DNA of 9,645 nt, taken from positions 1 to 9,645 of the forward strand of contig JAJYWM010000368.1 of NCBI GenBank assembly GCA_021791455.1. Reading direction: 5' to 3'. The stretch's first letter is position 1. Each line of letters starts with the position of its first letter. The position numbers and the translations under genes were made by a program. The notes beneath the pieces are model-generated. The model ran no database searches. It saw nothing but the letters and a program-made list of their open reading frames with translations, and had not been told where the DNA came from. The stretch is from a bacterium (GTDB lineage: Bacteria; Chloroflexota; Dormibacteria; UBA8260; Bog-877). Below are positions 1 to 6,133 of this stretch, piece by piece.

Positions 1-855
1 GGTCTCGATCCACATGAAGAGGATGAGCAGGGCCACGCCGCCTCCGATCTCTCCCAGCACGCTGGGGTTCGTCCAGCCCATGCTGGAGCCGCCGTACGGT
101 TCGATCCCGTAGGTGATCCCGACCAGGACCAGAATCAGACCCGCGGCGAAGGTGAGGTTGCCCCACCAGTCGATCTTGGAAGGCACCCTTACCCCGCGCT
201 CCTTCAGCTTGAAGTAGGCCCAGACCGTCCCGAACACCCCGAATGGGACCGAGACCAGGAAGACCAAATGCCACTGCACAGGTCCCAGCAGGCCACCCAG
301 GATGAGCCCTATGAAGGACCCGCCGATGGCCGCCACCTGATTCACTCCCAGCGCCAGCCCGCGCTGGTCCTGAGGAAAGGCATCGGTGAGGATGGCGGCG
401 GAGTTGGCGAACAGCAGGGCGCCACCTATTCCCTGCAGGATCCGCATCCCAATCAGCCAGAGGGCCCCCGCCGAGCCCGTCATCCAGGTGATGCTGAGCA
501 GAATCGAGAAGAAGCTGAAGACGGCGAAGCCGAGGTTGTACATCCGCACCCGGCCGAACATGTCCCCGAGGCGCCCGAAGCTCACGACCAGGACCGCCGT
601 GACCACCATGAATCCCATCAAGAGCCACAGGAAGTAGCCGGTGTTACCCGGGGTCAGGGGGTTGAGGTGGATGCCGCGGAAGATATCCGGCAGCGCGATC
701 AGGATGATGGAGGAGTTCACCACCACCATCAGCGTCCCGAGGGTGGTGTTGGAAAGGGTTATCCACTTACCGCGATAAGGGTCGTCCGCCCGAGTGGGCT
801 CGCCGTGGCCGAAAGAAGACTGCGTCCTGATGCCCTCCTGTTGTCCTGCTCTCAA
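1..855 (-). CDS. DHA2-family MFS drug-efflux permease, N-terminal 285 residues (cut by window start)
   Basis: Proton-driven multidrug exporter of the EmrB/QacA (DHA2, 14-helix) type, inner membrane. The reading frame runs open off the left edge; 285 residues are visible, about the first eight helices. MFS motif A (GRLGDMFGRVR) is at residues 94-104, and a motif C-like Gly-rich TM5 stretch (GGSFIGLILGG) is at 178-188. The product aligns without gaps to the fusion permease at 2987-5401, about 68% identical over 255 residues by hand count, so the pair are paralogues. The start is the TTG at 855-853: an in-frame TAA lies a few codons upstream and GGAG (860-863) lies 4 bases before it. That spacing is short, so the start is moderately certain. 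A palindromic operator candidate sits 12 bases upstream. The gene is divergent from tryptophanase. Whether it also carries a C-terminal kinase domain cannot be seen here. The substrate is unknown. Confidence 0.9.
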   Translation of the reverse strand, partial: MRAGQQEGIRTQSSFGHGEPTRADDPYRGKWITLSNTTLGTLMVVVNSSIILIALPDIFRGIHLNPLTPGNTGYFLWLLMGFMVVTAVLVVSFGRLGDMFGRVRMYNLGFAVFSFFSILLSITWMTGSAGALWLIGMRILQGIGGALLFANSAAILTDAFPQDQRGLALGVNQVAAIGGSFIGLILGGLLGPVQWHLVFLVSVPFGVFGTVWAYFKLKERGVRVPSKIDWWGNLTFAAGLILVLVGITYGIEPYGGSSMGWTNPSVLGEIGGGVALLILFMWIET

Positions 856-867
856 GATACTCCAGTG

Positions 868-883
868 TTGACGTTAACGTGAG
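868..883. promoter_or_regulatory. Candidate MerR operator upstream of the first permease gene
   Basis: TTGACGTTAACGTGAG contains the perfect 10-bp palindrome ACGTTAACGT (871-880) and departs from a full 16-bp palindrome only at its right edge. A related element lies at 5391-5406 before the paralogous permease; read in gene orientation the two match at 12 of 16 positions. ACGTTAACGT-type palindromes are typical of some MerR-family regulators (for example LiuR), and a MerR gene lies 1.6 kb away. On the minus strand, TTGATC followed by 19 bases and then TGGAGT places the element inside an over-long spacer, as in MerR-activated promoters, but that -10 match is poor. The element also lies upstream of tryptophanase, so it could act on both genes. 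Confidence 0.6.
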
Positions 884-940
884 GATCAAGGACGAGCAGT
901 TCGCCCCCGGCGAGGACGGGTCGCGGTCCCAGGGTGCCGG

Positions 941-1072
941 ATGGGCGCCGGTCACCAAACGGCTCGCGCCAACCAGAGCCCGGAATGGGCGCAGCCCTGG
1001 TGGGACCGCCGAGCCAGCACGAGCCCGTCACAGGTTGCCAGCCGGATGGATCTGAGTACCATCACGGGGTGA
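941..1072 (+). CDS. Possible 43-residue Trp-rich upstream ORF (leader peptide?) overlapping the tryptophanase start
   Basis: ATG at 941, TGA at 1070-1072. The TGA shares bases with the GTG start of tryptophanase (GTGA overlap), an arrangement typical of translational coupling. The peptide contains the cluster EWAQPWWDRR (residues 15-24), three Trp within six residues; fewer than one Trp is expected by chance in 43 codons at this GC content. About 34 of 43 codons end in G or C, compared with about 31 of 45 in the alternative N-terminal extension frame beginning at 934. AGGG at 931-934 is a weak ribosome-binding site. In enterobacteria, tryptophanase is preceded by the Trp-containing leader TnaC, but this peptide shows no clear TnaC alignment. 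If transcription begins near 1069 (see 1035-1062) this frame is not on the mRNA. Speculative. Confidence 0.3.
   Translation: MGAGHQTARANQSPEWAQPWWDRRASTSPSQVASRMDLSTITG
1035..1062 (+). promoter_or_regulatory. Candidate sigma-70-type promoter for a leaderless tryptophanase transcript
   Basis: TTGCCA (1035-1040), a 16-base spacer, then TACCAT (1057-1062). The -35 matches TTGACA at 5 of 6 positions and the -10 keeps the key T, A and final T. The expected transcription start, about 7 bases past the -10, falls on or next to the GTG at 1069, which has no good Shine-Dalgarno sequence. This geometry is the usual one for leaderless mRNAs in high-GC bacteria. It competes with the upstream-ORF interpretation. 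Confidence 0.4.
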
Positions 1073-2448
1073 GCTACCAGTTCCGGACCATCATCGAACC
1101 ATTCCGGATTCACTCAGTCGAGCCCCTGCGCCTCACCAGCGCCCAGGGGCGCCAGGATGCCCTGGTGAGCGCCGGCTACAACCTGTTCAACCTGCGCGCC
1201 GAGGACGTCCTCATCGACCTTCTCACCGACTCGGGTACAGGGGCTATGTCCCGGGACCAGTGGGCGGCCATCCAACGTGGGGATGAGAGTTACGCCGGGT
1301 CGCCCTCCTGGTTTCGGTTTCAGGCCGCCGTACAGGAGCTCTTCCCATTCCGCCACATCATCCCAACTCACCAGGGCCGGGCTGCGGAGAAGATCCTCTT
1401 CACCGTGATCGGTGGCCCGGGCAAGGTCATCCCCAACAACACCCACTTCGACACGACCCGTGCCAACGTCGAGTTCACCGGAGCCGAGGCCCTGGACATG
1501 GTCATCCCCCAAGGCAAGGACGCGGCCCTCATGCATCCATTCAAGGGCAATCTGGACCTGGTGGCGTTGGAGAGACTCCTCCAAGAGCGGGCTGCGGACG
1601 TGCCCGCCGTGTTCATCACCATCACCAACAACTCGGGGGGAGGCCAGCCGGTCTCGTTGGCCAACATTAGGGGAGCTCATGAGATCTGCCGGAGCTATTC
1701 GGTGCCCCTCTTCCTAGACGCCTGCCGCTTCGCCGAGAATGCCTGGTTCATACGGGAGCGGGAGGATGGCCAGCAGGACCGGCCCATCTCGGAGATCGTG
1801 TTGGAGATGGCCTCTCTGGCTGACGGCATGACCATGAGTGCCAAGAAGGACCCCTTCGGTAACATCGGCGGCTGGCTGGCCATGAATGACGACTCGCTCG
1901 CCGAGCAGTGCCGCAACCTCCTCATCCTCACCGAGGGCTTCCCGACCTATGGTGGCCTGGCGGGCCGCGACCTGGAGGCGATCGCGCAGGGGTTGAAGGA
2001 GGCCGTGGACGAGGACTACCTGCGATATCGCATCCGGTCGACGGCGTATTTGGGCGAGGCACTCGACCGTGCGGGGGTGCCCGTGGTCAAGCCCATCGGC
2101 GGCCACGCGGTCTATTTGGATGCCCGGGCCCTCCTACCGCACATCCCACCCTTGCAGTACCCGGGCCAGGCGCTCTCCGTCGCCCTGTACGCGGCCGGCG
2201 GGATCCGCAGCGTGGAGATAGGAACGGTCATGTTCGGGCGTCAGCCGGACGGCAGCGAGCAGCCGGCGCCGATGGACCTGGTGCGACTGGCCATCCCCCG
2301 ACGCACGTACACCCAGAGCCACGTCGATTACGTGATCGAGGTGGTGACCGCGGTCGCGACCGACTCTGCCACCCTGCCGGGCTACCGGATGACCCACGAG
2401 CCAGGTTCCCTGCGCCACTTCACAGCCAGGTTCGAGCCGCTCGCCTGA
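1069..2448 (+). CDS. tnaA: Tryptophanase (tryptophan indole-lyase)
   Basis: PLP-dependent beta-eliminating lyase converting L-tryptophan to indole, pyruvate and ammonia in the cytosol; a homotetramer in known cases. It has 459 residues from the GTG at 1069, against about 471 for E. coli TnaA. Landmarks: EPFRIHSVEP near the N-terminus, LLTDSGTGAM (51-60), GDESYAGS with the active-site Tyr75, THQGR (100-104), Asp218 in DACRFAEN (binds the PLP ring nitrogen), the Schiff-base Lys260 in SAKKD, and LRHFTARF at the C-terminus. Three positions separate tryptophanase from tyrosine phenol-lyase: Asp128 (Thr in TPL), Ile384 in SVEIG (the specificity Arg in TPL) and His450 (Phe in TPL). All three are of tryptophanase type, although DTTR and GGLAGRDLEA are also reminiscent of TPL. 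The GTG was chosen because homology begins right after it; a longer frame from GTG 934 adds 45 residues with no recognisable homology. Divergent from an efflux permease and convergent with merR. Confidence 0.92.
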   Translation: MSYQFRTIIEPFRIHSVEPLRLTSAQGRQDALVSAGYNLFNLRAEDVLIDLLTDSGTGAMSRDQWAAIQRGDESYAGSPSWFRFQAAVQELFPFRHIIPTHQGRAAEKILFTVIGGPGKVIPNNTHFDTTRANVEFTGAEALDMVIPQGKDAALMHPFKGNLDLVALERLLQERAADVPAVFITITNNSGGGQPVSLANIRGAHEICRSYSVPLFLDACRFAENAWFIREREDGQQDRPISEIVLEMASLADGMTMSAKKDPFGNIGGWLAMNDDSLAEQCRNLLILTEGFPTYGGLAGRDLEAIAQGLKEAVDEDYLRYRIRSTAYLGEALDRAGVPVVKPIGGHAVYLDARALLPHIPPLQYPGQALSVALYAAGGIRSVEIGTVMFGRQPDGSEQPAPMDLVRLAIPRRTYTQSHVDYVIEVVTAVATDSATLPGYRMTHEPGSLRHFTARFEPLA

Positions 2449-2461
2449 AGGCCCGAGGCGA

Positions 2462-2486
2462 CGAGTTCGGGAACTACCCGGACTCG
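2462..2486. terminator. Hairpin between convergent tnaA and merR
   Basis: CGAGTTCGGG (2462-2471), loop AACTA, CCCGGACTCG (2477-2486): a 10-pair stem with one G-U wobble. It lies 14 bases after the tnaA stop and 16 bases after the merR stop, so it is placed to serve both convergent transcripts. No T-tract follows on either strand, so it is either a non-canonical GC-rich terminator or a 3'-end stabilising structure. Confidence 0.55.
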
Positions 2487-2502
2487 AGCGAGGACTAGTC
2501 TG

Positions 2503-3006
2503 TCAGTCGGCATCCCCCTTGGGAACCGCCAGGCGGCGTTGCTCCGCGCTGAGCTCCTCGAGTCGCTGCAGGTGCCGCTGCCTTCGCTCCCGCAGCTCCG
2601 CCTGAAGTTGCTGGAGGCGGTCGATTCTCTCCCCCACCTGCAGCAGCTGGCGGTCAGCCAGGGCGACCGCCTCCCGCAGCACGGCGGCCTGGGCGGCCTT
2701 CGATGTGGTCTTCCGGTAGGCGAGGCGCAGCCCGGCCAGTTTGTCCTCGGCCTGCAGGGCATCTCGGATCTCGATCAGGCCGGCCCCCAAGAACTCCTGC
2801 ATCTCCTTGATCCTGCGCACCCTCTCGATCTCCTCGGAAGAGTAGCGCCGACCATGGGTGGGGTTCTGGCGGCTGTCCGGCGCTATCAGGCCGAGCTCCT
2901 CGTAATAGCGCAGCGTCCTGGTGGTGACACCCGTGAGGGCCGCCACCTCACCGATCCGCTTCCCCGGCCCCGTGCCGGACTCGGGGTCAGACTGGGACGG
3001 GCACAC
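2503..3006 (-). CDS. MerR-family transcriptional regulator
   Basis: DNA-binding regulator of 167 residues. The MerR winged helix-turn-helix is plain: RIGEVAALTGVTTRTLRYYE at 17-36, then ELGLIAPDSR, and the wing with GRRYS at 52-56 followed by EEIERVRRIKEMQEFLGAGL. Residues about 100-158 are Leu/Gln/Arg-rich and should form the long dimerisation coiled coil. The only Cys is residue 2, so the metal-binding Cys pattern of MerR, CueR or ZntR is absent, and there is no separate ligand-binding domain after the coiled coil. The inducer is therefore unknown. The start is the GTG at 3006-3004, which overlaps the end of the permease-kinase gene by 20 bases, indicating translational coupling and one operon. 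Likely targets are the paired palindromes at 868-883 and 5391-5406. If so, it is autoregulated through its operon and also controls the second permease. Confidence 0.93.
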   Translation of the reverse strand: MCPSQSDPESGTGPGKRIGEVAALTGVTTRTLRYYEELGLIAPDSRQNPTHGRRYSSEEIERVRRIKEMQEFLGAGLIEIRDALQAEDKLAGLRLAYRKTTSKAAQAAVLREAVALADRQLLQVGERIDRLQQLQAELRERRQRHLQRLEELSAEQRRLAVPKGDAD

Positions 3007-5401
3007 GGGTTGCCAATTCCACGATTTGCTCGATGGCCTGCTCGTCGCTCAGAACGGTGGTGTCGATGACCAGATTGTAGAGGGAGTGGTCCGAGCCGTC
3101 GGTGCCGTAGAAATGCCGCAGGTAGGCCCTCCTGGCACGATCCGTCTGCCGTTGCTGGCGGCGGGCCAGCTCCTCCGGGATGCCCTGCTGGCTCATCACG
3201 CGCAGAATCCTTCCCTGGGCGGGACCGTCCAGGCGGACCCTGAGAACCCCGGGGTCGTGGCGCAGGGCCATCACCGCTCCGCGGCCGAGAATGACCCCGC
3301 CCCGACCTGCGAGCCGCCTCAGGACATCCTCGGTGGAGCGCCTGAACAGATCTCCGGGACCCTCCTGCTCCATCCCGGGAGCTGAGCTGGGAGCCAGTGG
3401 GGAGACCGATCGTGACAGGGTGGCGAACAGCTCCCCCAGGGCGTCGTAGGTCTCATCCTCGTGGGCAAGCACGGTCTCCAGGGGCTCGGCCATCTCCTGG
3501 GCGACCTGGACAGGGATGGCGCGGTCGAGAAACTCCACCCCGAGGCGAGCGGCCACGCCCCTGCTGATCGCGTCCCCGCCCGCACCGTAGCTGGCCGAGA
3601 TGGCGATGGTTCGGATGCCTCCCTCGACGCTCGGGACGGATGCCCCGGCGGCCCGGCCCGGGGTCCCCGCCGGGCGTCCCGATGACCGCTCCGGCAGAGG
3701 CTCGGCAGTCTCCTGATGCACGTAGCGCTTGCCCCGCAACCATGAGGCGCCCGCCGCGATGAGCATCATGACGGTTGAGAAGTAGAAGGTCACCCGCATT
3801 CCCGCCATGAACGGCTTGGCGATCAGGTTGGGGAAGAACTCACGCCCGGTGAGGACCGCGACCCGGGCAGACGGCAGATTGTGCAGCGAGGATCCGAGCA
3901 GAGTCCCGATCGGGTTGTAACCCAGAAAGGCCGCGAACAGGGTGCCCACGGGCGGCAGGTGGGAGATCTTGGCAGCGGAGGCCGCGGGAACCCCCTGCTG
4001 CAGCAGCCCGTGGTCCAGCGAGGAGGGCAGGGCCGCCGCCAGGCCCAGCACCATCAGGGTGAAGAACAACCCGATCGAGAGGGTCATGCCGGAGTTCTGG
4101 AAGGTGGAGCGCATGCCCGACGCCACCCCACGCTGCTTGGCGGGAACCGCATTCATGATCCCCGCCGTGTTGGGCGCGGAGAACATCCCCATCGCGAACC
4201 CGTTGAAGAAGAGCAGGGCCGCAAAGGTCGGATAGCTGAAGTCGGCCGGCAGCAGGGAGAGCAGGGCGAAGGTCACCGCGGCCGCCAGCATGCCCCCGGT
4301 CGCGAACGGGCGGGCGCCGAAACGATCGGAAAGGTAGCCGGAGAGGGGTCCGGCGAACAGGAAGCCGGCTGTCAGCGGCAGCATGTAGATGGCCGCCCAC
4401 AGCGGGGTCTGCACGAAGTTGTAGCCGTGCAGGGGCAGCCAGATCCCCTGCAGCCAGATGATGAGCATGAACATCAACCCGCCCCTGCCGATCGAGGCCA
4501 GCAGGGACGCCAGGTTCCCCGCCGTGAAGGCGCGGACCCTGAAGAGTCCGAGGTTGAACATCGGCGCCTCCACCCTGCGCTCCACGAACACGAAGACGAC
4601 CAGCACCGCGATCCCCCCGAGCACCTCGAGAAGAACCGTGGGGTTGGTCCAGCCCATGCTGCTGTTGCCGTACGGCTGGATCCCGTAGGTGATCCCCACC
4701 AGCAGGGAGACCAGGCCCACTGCGAATGTGACGTTGCCGAGCCAGTCGATCCTGGCCTTGGTGACCAGCCCGATCTCACGCAGCTTGAGGAACGCCCAGA
4801 CGGTGCCGAAGAGCCCGATGGGGACCGAGACCAGGAAGACCAGGTGCCAGTCCACCCCCGACAAGAGGCCCCCCAACACCAGCCCGATGAAGGAGCCAGA
4901 GATCCCCGCGACGACGTTGATGCCCAGCGCCGTCCCTCGCTGGTTGCTGGGGAAGGCGTCGGTCAGGATGGCGGCCGAGTTGGCCATGAGCATCGCGCCA
5001 CCCACGCCCTGGACTATGCGCATGGCTATCAGCACCAGGGCGGCGGTCGGGCCGGAGAAGAAGACGACCGAGAGCCCGATCGAGGCGATGGTGAAGATGA
5101 GGAAGCCGAGGTTGTACATCCTGACCCGGCCGAACATGTCCCCCACCCTGCCCAGGCTCACCACCAGGACCGCGGTCACCACCATGTACCCCATCAGCAT
5201 CCACAGCAGCAGGCTCACGTTGGACGGGGTGAGGGGGTTGACCCTGATGCCCCGGAAGATGGCGGGCAGCGAGATCAGCACGATCGAGGAGTTGACCGTG
5301 GCCATCAGGATCCCGAGGGTGGTGTTGGAGAGGGCGACCCACTTGTAGCGGTCCGGCCGGCCGCTCGCCGTGCCGGAGGGGCGCGATGAGTTAACGTTCA
5401 C
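2987..5401 (-). CDS. DHA2-family MFS efflux permease fused to a C-terminal cytidylate-kinase-like domain
   Basis: An 804-residue protein in three parts. Residues 1-555 form a 14-helix DHA2 exporter with motif A (GRVGDMFGRVR, 84-94) and a motif C-like TM5 (GISGSFIGLVLGG, 166-178). Residues about 556-593 are a Pro/Gly/Ala/Arg-rich linker. Residues about 594-804 match cytidylate-kinase-like family PF13189: TIAISASYGAGGDAIS forms the nucleotide-binding loop, then RLGVEFLDRAI, GVILGRGAV, LRVRLDGPAQGRILRV, an Arg-rich lid, and HFYGTDGSDHSLYNLVIDTT. The classical P-loop Lys is missing, as is usual in that family. By topology the kinase domain should be cytoplasmic. No start codon with a ribosome-binding site was found at the junction, so a single polypeptide is expected. 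The start is GTG 5401: it is the only usable start after the dedA stop, no Shine-Dalgarno precedes it, and the operator candidate overlaps it. Its substrate, and whether the kinase domain is catalytic or regulatory, are unknown. Confidence 0.9.
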   Translation of the reverse strand: MNVNSSRPSGTASGRPDRYKWVALSNTTLGILMATVNSSIVLISLPAIFRGIRVNPLTPSNVSLLLWMLMGYMVVTAVLVVSLGRVGDMFGRVRMYNLGFLIFTIASIGLSVVFFSGPTAALVLIAMRIVQGVGGAMLMANSAAILTDAFPSNQRGTALGINVVAGISGSFIGLVLGGLLSGVDWHLVFLVSVPIGLFGTVWAFLKLREIGLVTKARIDWLGNVTFAVGLVSLLVGITYGIQPYGNSSMGWTNPTVLLEVLGGIAVLVVFVFVERRVEAPMFNLGLFRVRAFTAGNLASLLASIGRGGLMFMLIIWLQGIWLPLHGYNFVQTPLWAAIYMLPLTAGFLFAGPLSGYLSDRFGARPFATGGMLAAAVTFALLSLLPADFSYPTFAALLFFNGFAMGMFSAPNTAGIMNAVPAKQRGVASGMRSTFQNSGMTLSIGLFFTLMVLGLAAALPSSLDHGLLQQGVPAASAAKISHLPPVGTLFAAFLGYNPIGTLLGSSLHNLPSARVAVLTGREFFPNLIAKPFMAGMRVTFYFSTVMMLIAAGASWLRGKRYVHQETAEPLPERSSGRPAGTPGRAAGASVPSVEGGIRTIAISASYGAGGDAISRGVAARLGVEFLDRAIPVQVAQEMAEPLETVLAHEDETYDALGELFATLSRSVSPLAPSSAPGMEQEGPGDLFRRSTEDVLRRLAGRGGVILGRGAVMALRHDPGVLRVRLDGPAQGRILRVMSQQGIPEELARRQQRQTDRARRAYLRHFYGTDGSDHSLYNLVIDTTVLSDEQAIEQIVELATRVPVPV

Positions 5402-5406
5402 GTCAA
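5391..5406. promoter_or_regulatory. Candidate MerR operator overlapping the start of the permease-kinase gene
   Basis: On the minus strand this reads TTGACGTGAACGTTAA, an imperfect palindrome of the TTGACGTNAACGTNAA type, related to the element at 868-883. It covers the GTG start codon (5399-5401). This position suits a repressor at a leaderless promoter better than classical MerR spacer activation. Recurrence in front of two paralogous permeases, both near a merR gene, is the main support. Confidence 0.5.
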
Positions 5407-5413
5407 CTAGAGT

Positions 5414-6070
5414 CTAACGCACATCCTCGTCGGGAACCGATTCCGAAGTTGGCAGGGGCCGATTTATGTAGCGCCAGACTCCGTAAAGCAGGGCGACCAC
5501 CACCAGTGCCAGGACGGCGTACTCCAGCGGCTTGATGACGCTGCCGATCTGATTGAAGTGCTTGCCCAGCTCCATGCCCGCGATGGAGAGGGCCGCGTCC
5601 CAGACGAATGCCCCGACCAGGGTCGCGGGGATGAAGAGACGCAGGGGCATCCTGGCGAAGCCAGCGGGATAACTGGTGTAGCTCCGCAGGACGGGCAGCA
5701 CCCTGCCGACCGCCACCGCCGCCACCCCGCGCCGTTCATAGAACCGCTCGGCCGCCTCGAAGTGGCTCTCCTTGAGGCGGAAGCGCTGGCCGAACCCGAC
5801 GATCGCCGCCCGCCCCACCCAGTCGGCCAGCCAGTAGGCGATCAGGGCGCCCACCAGCTCCCCGATCAGGGCCACCACGATCACGAGCGGCAGGTTCAGG
5901 GTGCCCGTTACCGTCAGCACCCCCGCGAACGGCAAAACGACCTCGCTCGACACCGGGAAGCCGCAGCACTGCGCCACGGTCAACAGGAATAGGGCCAGGT
6001 AGCCCGCGGTGGTGAGGAAGCTCTCCAGGGCGTGGATCACTTTGCTGGTCCCGCTCTCATCTGGGGGCAT
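5414..6070 (-). CDS. DedA-family (VTT/SNARE-associated) membrane protein
   Basis: Polytopic inner-membrane protein of 218 residues, normal DedA length. The family is linked to undecaprenyl-phosphate or phospholipid translocation and to envelope and proton-motive-force homeostasis. Signatures: the acidic segment FPVSSEVVLPFAG (38-50) and the family block FYERRGVAAVAVGRVLPVLR (110-129) with its conserved Arg residues, followed by SYPAGFARMPLRLF and GAFVWD. A final hydrophobic helix (about 182-199) is followed by a polar tail. The start is ATG 6070; no strong ribosome-binding site is visible. It diverges from the SCO1664-family gene (63 bases between). Its stop lies 12 bases before the permease-kinase start, in the same frame and strand, so it could be the first gene of a dedA/permease-kinase/merR operon. 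The exact lipid substrate cannot be told from sequence. Confidence 0.92.
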   Translation of the reverse strand: MPPDESGTSKVIHALESFLTTAGYLALFLLTVAQCCGFPVSSEVVLPFAGVLTVTGTLNLPLVIVVALIGELVGALIAYWLADWVGRAAIVGFGQRFRLKESHFEAAERFYERRGVAAVAVGRVLPVLRSYTSYPAGFARMPLRLFIPATLVGAFVWDAALSIAGMELGKHFNQIGSVIKPLEYAVLALVVVALLYGVWRYINRPLPTSESVPDEDVR

Positions 6071-6117
6071 TGTCGCGTATCCAGAGGTCCTCAGGCAGAT
6101 CTCAGCTGGGCAGCGGC

Positions 6118-6123
6118 TACATT
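6118..6123 (+). promoter_or_regulatory. Weak -10 candidate for the SCO1664-family gene
   Basis: TACATT lies 10 bases before ATG 6134 and 7 bases before an in-frame TTG at 6131, the spacing expected for a leaderless or near-leaderless transcript. No convincing -35 is visible. The surrounding 6071-6133 gap must hold divergent promoters for this gene and the DedA gene; no other signal was recognised. Confidence 0.25.
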
Positions 6124-6133
6124 GATCTCGTTG

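Noticed and set aside
268..882. Plus-strand open frame opposite the first permease
   Set aside because: Low-complexity His/Pro/Glu-rich product; the minus strand carries clear MFS motifs aligned to the paralogue.
934..1068. N-terminal extension of tryptophanase from GTG 934
   Set aside because: The 45 added residues have no family homology, lower third-position GC than the alternative frame, and known tryptophanases begin close to the EPFR segment.
1069..2448. Tyrosine phenol-lyase as the identity of the lyase
   Set aside because: The TPL specificity Arg is replaced by Ile384, and Asp128 and His450 are the tryptophanase residues.
2987..3622. Separate internal gene for the kinase-like domain
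   Set aside because: No ATG, GTG or TTG with a ribosome-binding site was found at the linker-domain junction, and the linker is continuous with the permease frame.
3881..5389. Long plus-strand open frame (502 codons) opposite the permease-kinase gene
   Set aside because: The product is His/Gln/Glu/Gly/Arg-rich with no domain; it is the antisense shadow of a GC-rich membrane-protein gene whose motifs on the minus strand are unmistakable.
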